Below are positions 46,715 through 58,047 of a stretch of DNA of 64,000 nucleotides, piece after piece. The position numbers and the translations under genes were made by a program. The stretch is from the NCBI RefSeq assembly GCF_026210795.1, contig NC_089438.1, forward strand, positions 124,001 through 188,000, written 5' to 3'. Numbering within the stretch: position 1 is the stretch's first letter; every line of letters starts with the position of its first letter. The DNA comes from Rhizophagus irregularis. Its lineage: Eukaryota; Glomeromycota; Glomeromycetes; Glomerales; Glomeraceae. A model generated the notes under the pieces. The model saw only the letters and a program-made list of their open reading frames with translations. It did no database searches and was not told where the DNA came from.

Positions 46715-47161
46715 TTATAGTTGTAAGCTACAACGGCGAATAGCTTCTTTTACCATAATATGCTCTACTGCAGCATTTGTTTTCTCTTTACAAGCCTTTT
46801 GATATGCCTCCCATTCAAGTTCACGGAGGTCACGATTTCTATTACCCTCCTCCTCTGATCGACCAAGAGCATCATTTGCTTTTTCCTTCTTTTCTACTGC
46901 TTTGTCGTATGCCTCCTCGGCTTCTTTATGCCGCTTCCAGAGTATTCGTTCAGCTTCGGCTCTCCAGATTGGGCTGACTTCTAGAAGATGTGTCCTGAAA
47001 TTTCTACTTGGAATGTATTCCAGGATATGGCCCACAAGTTCGGGGATTACTGATACTGCGTACGGGGTTTGGTGGCTTTTTAGAATCTCTCTATTGATAG
47101 CCATAAGATCAGAGACTGTGCAGCCAAAGATTGTTGCTAACTTTTCTGCGGTATATACCAT
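46715..47161 (-). CDS. F-box protein of the Polinton-like element
   Basis: 148 aa, intact. Residues 38-76 (VIPELVGHILEYIPSRNFRT then LLEVSPIWRAEAERILWK) have the F-box pattern: PELxxxIL, LLxVSxxWR and a final LWK. The second half is a charged coiled coil (KAVEKKEKANDALGRSEEEG). F-box proteins link substrates to Skp1-Cullin ubiquitin ligases; some viruses use them to redirect host degradation, which I offer as inference. The start is supported by the promoter block 39 nt upstream at the inner edge of the right terminal repeat. It is transcribed in the same direction as the polymerase. Confidence 0.65.
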   Translation of the reverse strand: MVYTAEKLATIFGCTVSDLMAINREILKSHQTPYAVSVIPELVGHILEYIPSRNFRTHLLEVSPIWRAEAERILWKRHKEAEEAYDKAVEKKEKANDALGRSEEEGNRNRDLRELEWEAYQKACKEKTNAAVEHIMVKEAIRRCSLQL

Positions 47162-47200
47162 GTTATGTACTATTTATCTGTATAGTTACTTGGTACCTAC

Positions 47201-47638
47201 CTTTTATTCAATTACATTTTTTCTCGGTATAAGGGTAATTGCTTGCCTTGCTATTCCGCTCTATTGACTCCATGGCTGGTTTCCTGGATGGGTTAATATT
47301 CCTTACCTTTTTTGGCTCCATTGGCTTTGAAATCCTATTTCTTGTTCGGTTAATTTTTTCAGATTGTATGGTGGTAATAGAGTTGTATGGTGGTAATAAA
47401 ACTATATGATGGTAACTAGATTATATGAAAAGTGGTAGGTGGATTATATGGTGGTAATTAAAATTATATGATGGTAGTAACTAGATTATATAAAGTGGTA
47501 GTTAAATTATAGTAAAAGTGGTAGGTGGATTATATGATGGTAATTAAGTTATATGATGGTGGTAATTAGATTATATAAAGTGGTAGTATTTTAGATTATA
47601 TGGTGGGAGTGAGCCAGAATTGGGGTTTTCATACTACT
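47201..47638 (-). repeat. Right terminal inverted repeat, 438 bp
   Basis: Mirror of 37997-38434. Its inner 24 nt (47201-47224) are the promoter block for the F-box gene starting at 47161. Confidence 0.9.
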
Positions 47639-47645
47639 AACACCA
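47639..47645. repeat. Target duplication of the Polinton-like element, right copy
   Basis: AACACCA, identical to 37990-37996. Confidence 0.85.
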
Positions 47646-49555
47646 TATACCATTCAAAGATCCTTTATCATATAACCCTTCCTTAACACCACATACACAA
47701 CCCAATTTATTAACACCCTGTCCAGGATGTGATTTACATGATTCCTTTTATATTGGTGATACTCGTCCTAGATGTATAATTAGTTATCCTTCTAATAATT
47801 CAATTACAATTCATGCAAATCTACATAGGAAAAATAATAATAGATTTAATAATATTTTTTTAGTTCACAAATCACAGTGAATTACGTGCTGATGCGTTTA
47901 TCGATTATAATAATCGTACACACCCTCATTTGAGACCTAACAATAATATTAATTGCACAACATTTCATTCTACTATTTTAAAAGAAAATTTTAATTTAAT
48001 TAATAATATTTTGTTACCTAGTTCAATTCATTCTTCTTTTTTTTCTTTAGTAAATTTAACGTCCTCTTTAAATAGATTAGAATTTTACACTGATGGCTCC
48101 TTATCTAGATATAATGATTCATCCATCATGGGTTTTGGTTGGATTTTGACAAGTGACATCAATCTTGACGTAAAATATAGTGGTAAAACAGCCGATTGGG
48201 CGAGCTCAACAAAAGCCGAAATTTTTGCTATTCTCACATGTTTAATCATCTGTCCTTCTAATAGTCACGTGACTATATATACTGATAGTCAATGTGCAAT
48301 CGATACGTTCAATTCTTTACATCACTATAAGATGACTCCAAGACGTTTTCAAAAAATTAATAACAATTTATTATGGCAAACTATTCTTTATATTATTAAA
48401 AGACTCAACCTCACGATCAAATTAATTAAAGTACAGGCGCATTCAGGTGACAAATATAATGACATGGCTGATGCTCTAGCTAAATCTGGATGTGACAAAC
48501 AAGACATTATTTCTATTTCACCAATAACTGTCAAAACCGTTAAAGGATATATCATGTTCAATGATGAATTAATAATCGATCGAAATATCCGAAAAACAAC
48601 AAAAAAAATTATTAATTTTAGAAATACAGAACGACAGATTTCTCATAGATCTCTACATCATATCAAAGATTTCACTTTTGCCAAATTAATTAATTGGGAA
48701 TATACACAAGATTGGTTCAATTATAACCCGTTTTCGAAAGCTACTTCACAATCTTATAGTAAACATGTTAGTTGGCATATTAAATGCTCTAATTATGCGT
48801 TACCAACACTTGACTCTCTCAACAGAAATTATCCGGATATCCTTAAAGGATTTGATATATGCTTTCTATGTTCAACAGCTCAAGAAACAAACGAACATTT
48901 CTGGACATGTCCAGAATCCATTAAAATTTTGAAGGATATTTTTAAGAAACATGAATTGATTTATAAAGCTTTAATCATCAATAATCTAGATCGTAAGATC
49001 ATTGACGATTCCAACAACATTAATCTTAATTCTCCGGTATTCTCTTGTTTTAATTTACCAATTGAAACTATTAGTGACGCAAAAGATCTCCACTGTATAT
49101 TAATCAATATGGTCCCATCATCACTCATCAAACCATTTCAAGATGCAAAAATCTCAAAGAAACTTACAAAAAAATTATTATTAACGTTCCTATTTAACCT
49201 TCATCGTGATATTTACGAGATATTGTGGACAAAACGTAATGCGAAATGGAAACAATACAAAATTGATCACAACATTACAAAATCTTTATTCACCAATAGA
49301 GTTAATCGACAAAAAGACCAACAACGTCAAAATTTTAATGAGATATCGCCTAATAATCCAGTTAATGATAATATACTCAACATAGGATATACGAACCCAT
49401 TTATGACCTCCAGACGTAATCTGGATGATACAGTCCTTTGGATCTATCTCACTAGTTCAAATTTTCGACATAATCTCCCGTGGATAAATTCTTTATATCT
49501 AGATATTATAGATTCAATTACATATGATCGAAATTTATTTTATTATAATATATAA
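47646..49555 (+). CDS. LINE ORF2, 3' part: RNase H and C-terminal zinc motif
   Basis: It continues ORF2 after the nested element. The first 75 codons contain CPGCDLHD. A one-base shift near 47875 leads into the open frame 47930-49555 (541 aa). RNase H motifs are YTDGS (Asp), TKAEI (Glu), YTDSQ (Asp) and QAHSGDKYNDMADALAKSG (His and last Asp), so the domain is catalytically complete. A CCHC motif, CFLCSTAQETNEHFWTC (C-x2-C-x7-H-x4-C), follows near residue 315 of the open frame, as in many LINE C-termini. It is cut off from the RT by 9.65 kb and cannot be made as one protein in this copy. Confidence 0.85.
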
Positions 49556-49847
49556 ACCCTTCGTACAATTTTAGTTAGGACAAATTTTATTTACATTTAA
49601 TTTTATAGGTCTCTTTATCTTTCGGATGGGTGGGTTTCACTTTTGTTTTTCTTTTTCCCATTTGAAAGGTTAGCGTAGTCCTAGCTTTTTGAATAGATAG
49701 TCCGAAGGGTGAGGTCCCGTAGGGGATTAACGTCCAAAATTCTATACAAGTATATTAGTTGTAGAACATGTAAATGTTGTCTTTCTTTTATTTGTAATAG
49801 TTTTGGAGTACTACTCTTCTAGTAATAAAATAAAATAAAAAATAAAT
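49556..49847 (+). other. LINE 3' UTR and A-rich tail
   Basis: Contains GGTGAGGTCCCGTAGGGGAT and ends in TAATAAAATAAAATAAAAAA followed by TAAATAAA. The same sequence is present as a separate truncated copy at 8688-8970 (minus), which shows where the retrotransposed 3' end lies. Confidence 0.85.
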
Positions 49848-49866
49848 AAATTAATGTTTATGTAAA
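49848..49866. repeat. LINE target site duplication, right copy (19 bp)
   Basis: AAATTAATGTTTATGTAAA, as at 31440-31458. Confidence 0.88.
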
Positions 49867-51838
49867 GTGAAAAAATCAACTGCACGTGGTACGGTAATTC
49901 TATAAAATTAATTTTTTTATTGTTCAACCATTAATTATTGAATATAGTAGAAGAAAAAGTTGTGAGATATTTTGCTGTAACTGTTTTTTTTTTTTTACAA
50001 TGACAAATGCATATTTATTGATTAAAAAAAGCCCTATGTTAGTATTTCGCGCACTAGTACAAACATAGGCAGTAAAATAACCTCAATATACCCATTGAAA
50101 TTGAGCAGTCTAAAACTACTCGCTTTCTCCATGTCAAAGAGTTTTTTTTTCCAAATATGTACAATATATAGTAAATCGGCTGATGGCTGATTTTTTTAAC
50201 TTTTGATCGGTTAAACTTAAAATTTTATTGCGAAGATATTTTTTAAAAAAAATTTTTGCAAACACATTTATTCAAAATAATCTTACTTAATAAAATTTTA
50301 TTTTTATTTGCAAATATTAAAATTTAAGTCACACATTTACGATTTTAAAGAAAAAAATCACCGTATTTATTTTTAATGAAGAAATACAAATAAAAAAAAC
50401 AATAACAATAAATAAAAAAGATAAGTAAATTACAATAATCAAGGAGAAAGATGCTAATAAAAAATAATGAAACAACAATGGAGTAATGGAAAGTAATAGA
50501 AGATGAAAAAGAGTAATGAGAAGTGATAGGAAACAAAAAGGAGAAATAGGACATGATGAGAGATGAAAAGGATGGGAGGTAAAAAGGAGTGATGGAAGAC
50601 GAAAAGAAGTGATGGGAAGATGAAGAGGAGTAAAAATTTATTAAAATTGAAATTGTAAAATTTAATAAAAAATTTTCCAATAAATTTTCAATAAAAAAAA
50701 AATATAATGAAATTCTTTATTAAAAAAAAAAAAATATCAAGCCAAAATTCTCGATACACTTATTTAAAAAAAAACTATTTTCAATAAAATTTTCTATTAA
50801 GATTTCTAAACAAAATTTTCCATCAAAAAAATAAAAAAATTCTTCAACAAACAATTCTCTAATGAAATTCTCGATTAAAGAAAAATTTCTAACGAAAATC
50901 TTCCATCAAAAAGCACATTTTCCCTATTAAAAAAAATTCAAAAGATTCTTACCACCTATTTAAAAAAAATTCTCAAAAGAATTTCTATATCAAAAAAAAA
51001 AACTCCCCTCCTATTAAAAAAAAAAATCTTTACCGAAATTCTCTATCAAAAAAAAATCTCCCCTGTTAAAGAAATTTACTAACGAAATGATCTATCAAAA
51101 AACAATCTTACCTATTAAAAAAAAATTCTATGATGAAATTTCTATCAAAAAAAAAAATTCTCAGCGAAATTATTTATCTTCCTATTAAAGAAAAATTCTT
51201 TAATGAAATTCTCTATCAAAAACAATCCCCTATTAAAAAAAAATTCTCTAATAAAATTCTCCATCAAAAAATACTTTCACCTATTAAAAAAAATTTTTAA
51301 AAGAAATTCTTTATCAAGGAAAACTCCCTCCTATTAAAAAAAAAATTCTTAACGAAATCCTCTATCAAAAAAAAATCTCATAAAATTATTTTTATCAAAA
51401 AAAATCTTCCCTATTAAAAAAATTCTCCAAAGAATTTTCTACAAAAAAAAAAAATTCTCAATTCTCAATTCTCAATGAATTCTCTATCAAAAAAAAAAAT
51501 CCTGTTAAAAAAAATTGTTCCAACAAATTAGGTATATGTCCGAAAAAAAAATCTTATTAAAAAAAATTCTCCAATGAAATTTAAATTTTTTAACGAAATT
51601 ATACATCAAAAAAAATTCTCTAACAAAATTTTTTATCAAAAAAAGAAGTCTTTTTATTAAAAAAAATTCCAAAAGAATTTTATCAAAAAAAGCCTTTGCC
51701 TATATATATTAAAAATAAAAATTCTCCACAAAATTTGTTTATAAAAAAAAGCCAACAAAAAAAAATTATTTGTGTAAAATTTAAAAAAAAAAAAATTTTT
51801 TTAAAACTACGCTAAAAAATATCAACCCTGTGAACCCT
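49867..51838. other. Low-complexity stretch without genes
   Basis: About 50440-50640 is a purine-rich strand of degenerate AGTGATGGAAGATGAAAAGG units. About 50690-51790 is a degenerate tandem array whose unit (about 45-50 nt) reads roughly AATTCTCTAACGAAATTCTC, TATCAAAAAAAATCT and CCTATTAAAAAAA. The minus-strand reading frame inside it is a by-product of the repeat. Confidence 0.6.
50690..51790. repeat. Degenerate minisatellite, unit about 45-50 bp
   Basis: More than twenty imperfect units alternating CTATCAAAAAA, CCTATTAAAAAA and AATTCT(C/T). Homopolymer length varies strongly among units. Confidence 0.6.
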
Positions 51839-52273
51839 GTGCTGACTAGGGATGGCAACGGTCGGTCACAGTCAGTTATCAGTCAGTCATAACCGGTTAA
51901 GGGCCTTTGACTGACCGACCATTTTGGCTGACCATTTTTCTGACCGTTTAACCGACTGTTTAACCGACCGTTTAACCAATCACTTTTTAACATTTTTTCT
52001 TAATTAAAATTCGTTAAAAAGAAGAAAGTGTAATTTAATCAAAAAAAAATGCTATTTAGCTTTTTTTTATTGATTAAGTTCGTAAAAAAGGCTAAATAAT
52101 TAAAAAAAGGCCAAATAATCGGTTAAACGGTCGGTTAAATGGTCAGTCAAACGGTCGGTCAAACTGGTCGGTTAAACAGTCAGTCAGAAGCTTTTGACCA
52201 ACCGATATTGGTCACGGTCATAACCGGTCATGACCAGTTAATAATCATGACCGTTGCCATCCCTAGTGCTGAC
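51839..52273. mobile_element. hAT-type MITE, 419 bp (51847-52265) with 8-bp target duplications
   Basis: The termini TAGGGATGGCAACGGTC and GACCGTTGCCATCCCTA are perfect inverted repeats. GTGCTGAC is duplicated at 51839-51846 and 52266-52273. The interior is filled with ACCGGTC/GGTCGGTTAAAC words in both orientations. It shares its outer dozen bases with the 12-kb element but not its interior, so it belongs to a different subfamily. Confidence 0.88.
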
Positions 52274-52314
52274 AAAGAAACTAATTTTTGACAAGATAAA
52301 ATTAAAATCAAATA

Positions 52315-52635
52315 CAGTTGGATAAAAACATCAAGTACAGATAGATAAAACCTCAAGCACGGACAGATAAAAATACCAAGCACGAACAGATAAAAACATC
52401 AAGCATCATGTAGAGATAAAACATCAAGCATGTACAGATAAAACATCAAGCACATGATAGATAAACATCAAGCATGAACAAATAAAAAATATCAAGCATG
52501 TACGGAGAAAACATCAAGCACGAAGCACGTGATAGATAAACATCAAGCATGAACAGATACGTACAGATAAATATCAAACACGGGACAGATGAAAATCAAG
52601 CATAAACAGGTAAAATGTCAGGCACGGTGTAACAT
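52315..52635 (+). repeat. Minisatellite, about 22-26 bp units
   Basis: About a dozen imperfect units of the form ACATCAAGCACGGACAGATAAA, with GTAC/GAAC/GATAG variants, ending near GTCAGGCACGG. It directly follows the MITE. Confidence 0.7.
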
Positions 52636-52724
52636 TTTATTCTAGCCATGCTTTGTTTTTTACCGCACAATGTCTGATAATTTTGTCCAACTCGGCTTGC
52701 CATATTTTCGGTATCATGATTTTT

Positions 52725-54510
52725 AACCAGTTGGCCAAATAATCTCGAAATTTTTCTTTTATTTTAAAATACCTATTTTATAGTATATTAAAAATTTTAC
52801 CCAATTTGAATTACTAGTTGTTAAGATATTCTACTTAAATAATTTTACTACGGTAATTAAAATTCATTGACAATGTTTTTTTTTAAAAAAAATTTTAAAA
52901 AATAAATTAGTTTATAAAAATTTAATATAACACTTAATAATTTTTATTTATTTAATATTATAATTGATAGCTTTCATATGAATTCCATATCCAATTTTTT
53001 TCCAACCGCAATTTTTTCGTTACACACTGTACGTTGTAGCTCCAAAGATACAAACACATCATCTGTGCATGCATCAATTGCATCATAATGCATTAAAGGG
53101 CTTATTTAAAATAAATAAAATACCCCATGATTCAATAAAATTTTTTTTTTAAAAAAAAATAAAATAAATATATGAAATAAATAAAAATAAATAAGTTTTC
53201 ACTATTATAATTTAGAAGATAAAATGAAATTAATAAAAGAATGGATTGAAGAAAAAATAACGAATGGGTCTATTCCTTATTTTGAATATGATGAATTTAG
53301 TGAAATCACTGATCTTGATAGTGGAAATTTTGGTCAAGTATTTAAAGCGAACAAAGGTGATATGAAAATCGCACTAAAAATTATTGTTAATAGAAGCTCA
53401 AAAGAGAAAATAAATGAAGCCGATGATGAATTTACCAAAGAGGTAGGGACCACTCTTTTATGTTGTACAGTATTAGCTTTGTATATTTATATAATAAAAT
53501 AAAATTAATTTTATTTTATCTTTTTTTTTTTAGTTAAACCTTCTTCACGAGATTGGTTCTCATCCAAACATCAATGGTTTGCTGGGAATAACGAAAGGTT
53601 TGTAAAGAATTTTTTTAAATAGTTTTATTATACAGTTTCAATCTAACTTATTTATATTTAAATTAATAGGTCCTAAGGATTATATTTTGGTGTTGGAATA
53701 CGCTAATGATGGAAATTTAAAGGATTATTTGGAAGAAAAATTTGCTACTTTGAATTGGAATGATAAAATTAAGATGGCATTGGATATTACTAGCGGATTG
53801 AAATTTTTACACTCCAAAGAAATAATTCATAGAGACTTGGTAACGTAATAATTAATATAATATTTTGTTTATGATTTTGTCTGATGATAACTAATAAATA
53901 CTGTCAATCATTTTATAGCACTCAAAGAATATATTAGTGAATAAAGGAAAATTGTTAATTGCAGACTTTGGATTATCCAAAAAGTTGGCAGATGCTAAAA
54001 CTGGTTCTGTAGCTAATAAAATGGGAATAATTGGATATATTGAACCACTGTGCTTTAATAAAACATATTATAAAAAAGATAAAAAGTCCGATATCTATAG
54101 TTTAGGTGTTTTATTATGGGAAATTTCAAGTGGGCATCCTCCTTTTTCTGGTTGTTCACAAGATCTAGTTAATCATTACATACAAAATGATGAAAGAGAA
54201 AAACCAATTGAAGGTACACCTCCAAAGTATCAAGAACTTTATGAAAAATGTTGGAATGGTGAACCAAAGTCAAGACTCGATACTGTAGAAGTATATACAA
54301 TCTTAAGTCAATTAAGTACTGAGGATTTTTCTTATCTACCATCTCCGCAACCTGACGAAACTAACCCGAGTGTTGATAATAGTTATGGCTTTCATATTTC
54401 TACCAATTTCCTAAGTAAGTATAATATGATTAATAACAATGATTTTTATTATTAATTATGTGAATTTATTACATGTTCTCAGAAATTAAGAATTTACTAA
54501 TAATCAGCTA
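52725..54510 (+). repeat. Segmental duplication, copy 2 (partner about 24600-26450)
   Basis: High-identity copy of the promoter, the four kinase exons and the introns of the 25-kb gene. Confidence 0.8.
53078..53099 (+). promoter_or_regulatory. TGCAT-rich upstream block
   Basis: Same GCATCATAATGCATTAAAGG block as at 24989-25010, 125 nt before the start at 53224. Confidence 0.4.
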
Positions 54511-55735
54511 TACTTTGATTAAACTCAATAATCAATTAGATCCCAGGAATTTATTAATAATTGGTCATGCAGGTAGTGGTAAATCCACATTGTCCAATGT
54601 ATTAAGTAATACTGTTGATTTTGAAGAAAATAAGTACTCTAAAAATTTCCGAAAACAAATTTTTGAATGGGAAGGAATTAAATATCATGTAGTTAATGAC
54701 ATTAGAATGGCGTTAACTAATAAGGAAGTTAAGTTTGAAAAAATATCAGAAGTAAATTATTTGATACCGGAAGGAATAAGTCAAATATTATTTGTGATTG
54801 ACGGAAAATTTACGGCAGAAGAAAGTACGTTTAACTTGCTTGAAGATTCCATTTTTGGAAACGATATCGCTGAATATACCACTATTGTGAGAACTAAATT
54901 TAGTGACTTTAAAAATGAAAAAGAATGCAAAAAAGATAAAGATGATTTGTATAATAAAAACGAAACAGTTGCCAAATTATGTAAAAGTATCGTCCATATA
55001 GACAATCCCCCGATAAATATTTTTGTTCATGATGAAGACGACAGGGAAACAGTTATAGTTAATAAAAGAAGAAGAGAGCAGTCAAGAACTATATTGCTAG
55101 ACCACTTGAATAAAGTAATCTCAGAAAAATACTATGATAAAATTTACGAATTTGATAATCTAAAATTAGGAATTAGGAATTTGATAATAGTTGGTCGCAC
55201 CAATAGTGGTAAATCCACATTAGCTGAAGTTCTGAGTGATTCTCATTATTACGAGGAAAGCGCTGGAAAGATCGAAAAGAAATACAATGTAGTAACTAAG
55301 CCAATTAAGAATATAATAAAATTACCGGAAAAAATAAAAGAGATATGCCAAATTTTATTTGTTATTGATGGAAAAATCACGGCAGATGAAGTGGAAGCTA
55401 TCTTTGGCAATGATATTCATGAACATATTACTATTGTGAGAACTAAATTTAGTAATTTTAAAAATGAAGACAAATGCAAAGAAGATTTGTGTGAACAGAA
55501 TGAAGCAGTTGCTAAAATACGTCAAAATATTGTTTATGTGGACAATCCCCCGATAAATATTATTTTAAGAGACGAAGATGATGAAGCAACGATTAAAATA
55601 AATAAAAAAAGAAGAGAATGTTCAAGAACTATATTGTTAGACCACTTGAATAAAGTATTCCAGGAAAAAGGTAATAAAATTGCTATAGAAAGTATTACTG
55701 AAGAATTAGAACGCCAGAAATTTCAGAATAAATAG
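53224..55735 (+). CDS. TKL kinase with two AIG1-like P-loop domains
   Basis: Inferred exons are 53224-53442, 53534-53597, 53670-53839, 53919-54414 and 54483-55735 (2,202 nt, 733 aa, in frame). The kinase copies the 25-kb gene, but the glycine loop reads LDSGNFG (first Gly to Asp) and the last motif SRLD has lost the usual RP. HRDL and DFG remain. After the kinase, an early P-loop remnant (NLLIISYTLIKLN) has lost its glycines and lysine. An intact one, GHAGSGKST, follows about 20 residues later, as if a second copy was joined onto a decayed first. NTPase 2 has GRTNSGKST but is shortened and lacks DTxG. Both end in NPPIN blocks as in the sisters. There is no LRR. The kinase may be weakened. Confidence 0.8.
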
Positions 55736-55837
55736 ACGCGATAATTACATTTTGAAATTCTCACAAGTTAGTAAGGTATTGCATAATATTTCGAATAGTT
55801 GACATGACGATTAAAGTAATTAAGAATTTTTTTTTTT

Positions 55838-55985
55838 TACTTTCCTCAATATTTATTATTTAGTGACGCTGCAAAATTTTTCAGGACCGGAATTATGATA
55901 ATTTCAGTCGATATCCAAAAAAAAAATAATAGATTTTTCACCCGAAATTATCTAAAAGGAAAGATTTGCATGGTCATCGTCCTGT
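55838..55985 (+). repeat. Conserved segment downstream of the kinase-NTPase gene
   Basis: Shares CAGGACCGGAATTATGATAA and flanks with 29545-29660 in inverted orientation. It lies about 100 nt after the stop of the 53-kb gene; the partner lies about 620 nt after the 25-kb gene. Confidence 0.5.
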
Positions 55986-56574
55986 CCGCAGAAAAATTAT
56001 TCAGAGACAAATAGAATTTTTATGTCCAGCAAACAAAACATTTGAATAGTTCTCTATCATTATTCTGTAAATCACTATATTCTCTGCTGTAACATTACAT
56101 GTATTTGTCAGTTTTTTGTGTTTATTTATTCATATAAAAAAATAAAATTTTTTTTTAAAGAAAATTTTTTCTGTTAACCAATTACTTATTTCTTGAATAT
56201 TATCGCTTAGGCTTCATTATGTATTATTAAACTAAAACATTGTTATTTTTCGTCGAATAAACGATTTAAAATTTCATTTATAAATGTAAGTTTTTAGGAA
56301 TGAATATGAATAAAGATTATCTAAATTTGGATTATCAAGCAAATTCTTTTAACTACTGAATGTGGATTTAAACTTGACGATATAATTCATTTCAATAAAA
56401 ATTAGTAAATCACTTTATGAACGTATCACGTATCATAAATATAACAAATGACTTATAAAATTTTTGTAACGAATTATGAGCGAATTAATGAGCGAGGTCA
56501 AGTAAATGAAACTAGAGAGAAAATGGTAAATTAAAATAGAAAATATTTTTACCTATAAAGTTATGATAATAACA

Positions 56575-56880
56575 TTAATTAGGAGTAGAATTTAAAATAC
56601 TTCTTTTATTGTTAATCAATTTACGCAATTTTACGTCGATCATGATTGCTTTTTTAGATATTAAATTGGAAACAAAAAACAAATATCTTTTTTGTAGCCT
56701 AAAAACGATAATATAATAAACAAATACAATTAATTCGAATTGTGTGTAAATATTTTTGCATGTGACCTGTATTTCAATAATAGTATAAATTACATGTTTT
56801 TTTGTTTCTTGATGATCATTGATCAAATGGGCTTTGTTATTAAGTTTTAGAAAATTGGTACGACATAAATCACAAGTCAT
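56575..56880 (-). CDS. Small hypothetical protein with a possible C2H2-like motif, doubtful
   Basis: A 101-aa frame. The N-terminus MTCDLCRTNFLKLNNKAHLI then NDH gives C-x2-C-x11-H-x4-H, close to a C2H2 zinc finger with one residue fewer than usual. The rest is AT-driven (Ile/Lys-rich, one hydrophobic stretch) and may be intron or junk. No paralogue occurs in the window. The frame could be a first exon only. Confidence 0.25.
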   Translation of the reverse strand: MTCDLCRTNFLKLNNKAHLINDHQETKKHVIYTIIEIQVTCKNIYTQFELIVFVYYIIVFRLQKRYLFFVSNLISKKAIMIDVKLRKLINNKRSILNSTPN

Positions 56881-57057
56881 GTGAACTTTGATTTCCTAAT
56901 CCGTCTTAGTAAGTCGTGTAATATAAAAAAACTCATACTTCGAAAGGGAAGAATCATATGCTTTAATTTGTTGATCACGAGTTTCTTTCTTATATATTCT
57001 CTCCATTGTATTAATATATAAATTACTTTTCTCTCCCTTTATTTTTTTTTCAACGAA

Positions 57058-58047
<990 letters not shown>

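Larger units (their letters stand above)
37997..47638. mobile_element. Polinton/Maverick-like DNA transposon, 9,642 bp, nested in the LINE
   Basis: 438-bp terminal inverted repeats begin with AGTAGTATG and end with CATACTACT, flanked by AACACCA duplications. Polintons usually give 6 bp; here 7 match. It encodes protein-primed family B DNA polymerase (broken), a retroviral-type integrase, a coiled-coil/Gag-like protein, a TBP-like protein, F-box-like proteins and an acidic protein. I found no capsid, packaging ATPase or maturation protease. It is shorter than classical 15-20 kb Polintons. Confidence 0.9.
31459..49847 (+). mobile_element. LINE retrotransposon with EN, RT and RNase H, interrupted by a Polinton-like element
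   Basis: 19-bp target duplications bound it. Without the nested 9.65 kb it is about 8.74 kb: a 5' leader of about 170 nt, ORF1 (31630-33987), ORF2 (34036-37996 plus 47646-49555), and a 3' UTR with GGTGAGGTCCCGTAGGGGAT and a TAAAATAAAA tail. The order ORF1 with zinc knuckle, APE-type endonuclease, RT and RNase H fits the Tad/I group of LINEs; the clade is inferred. Near-perfect duplications suggest a fairly young, essentially full-length insertion that has since collected stops. Confidence 0.92.
55736..57057. other. Intergenic stretch
   Basis: About 55838-55985 is the inverted relative of 29545-29660. A minus-strand frame at 56880-56575 starts with a possible zinc-finger motif (separate entry). 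Otherwise nothing is recognised. Confidence 0.45.

Noticed and set aside
50345-50680. Minus-strand 111-codon Ser/Phe-rich frame resembling a membrane protein
   Set aside because: It lies wholly in the purine-rich degenerate array; the apparent membrane segments come from the repeat.
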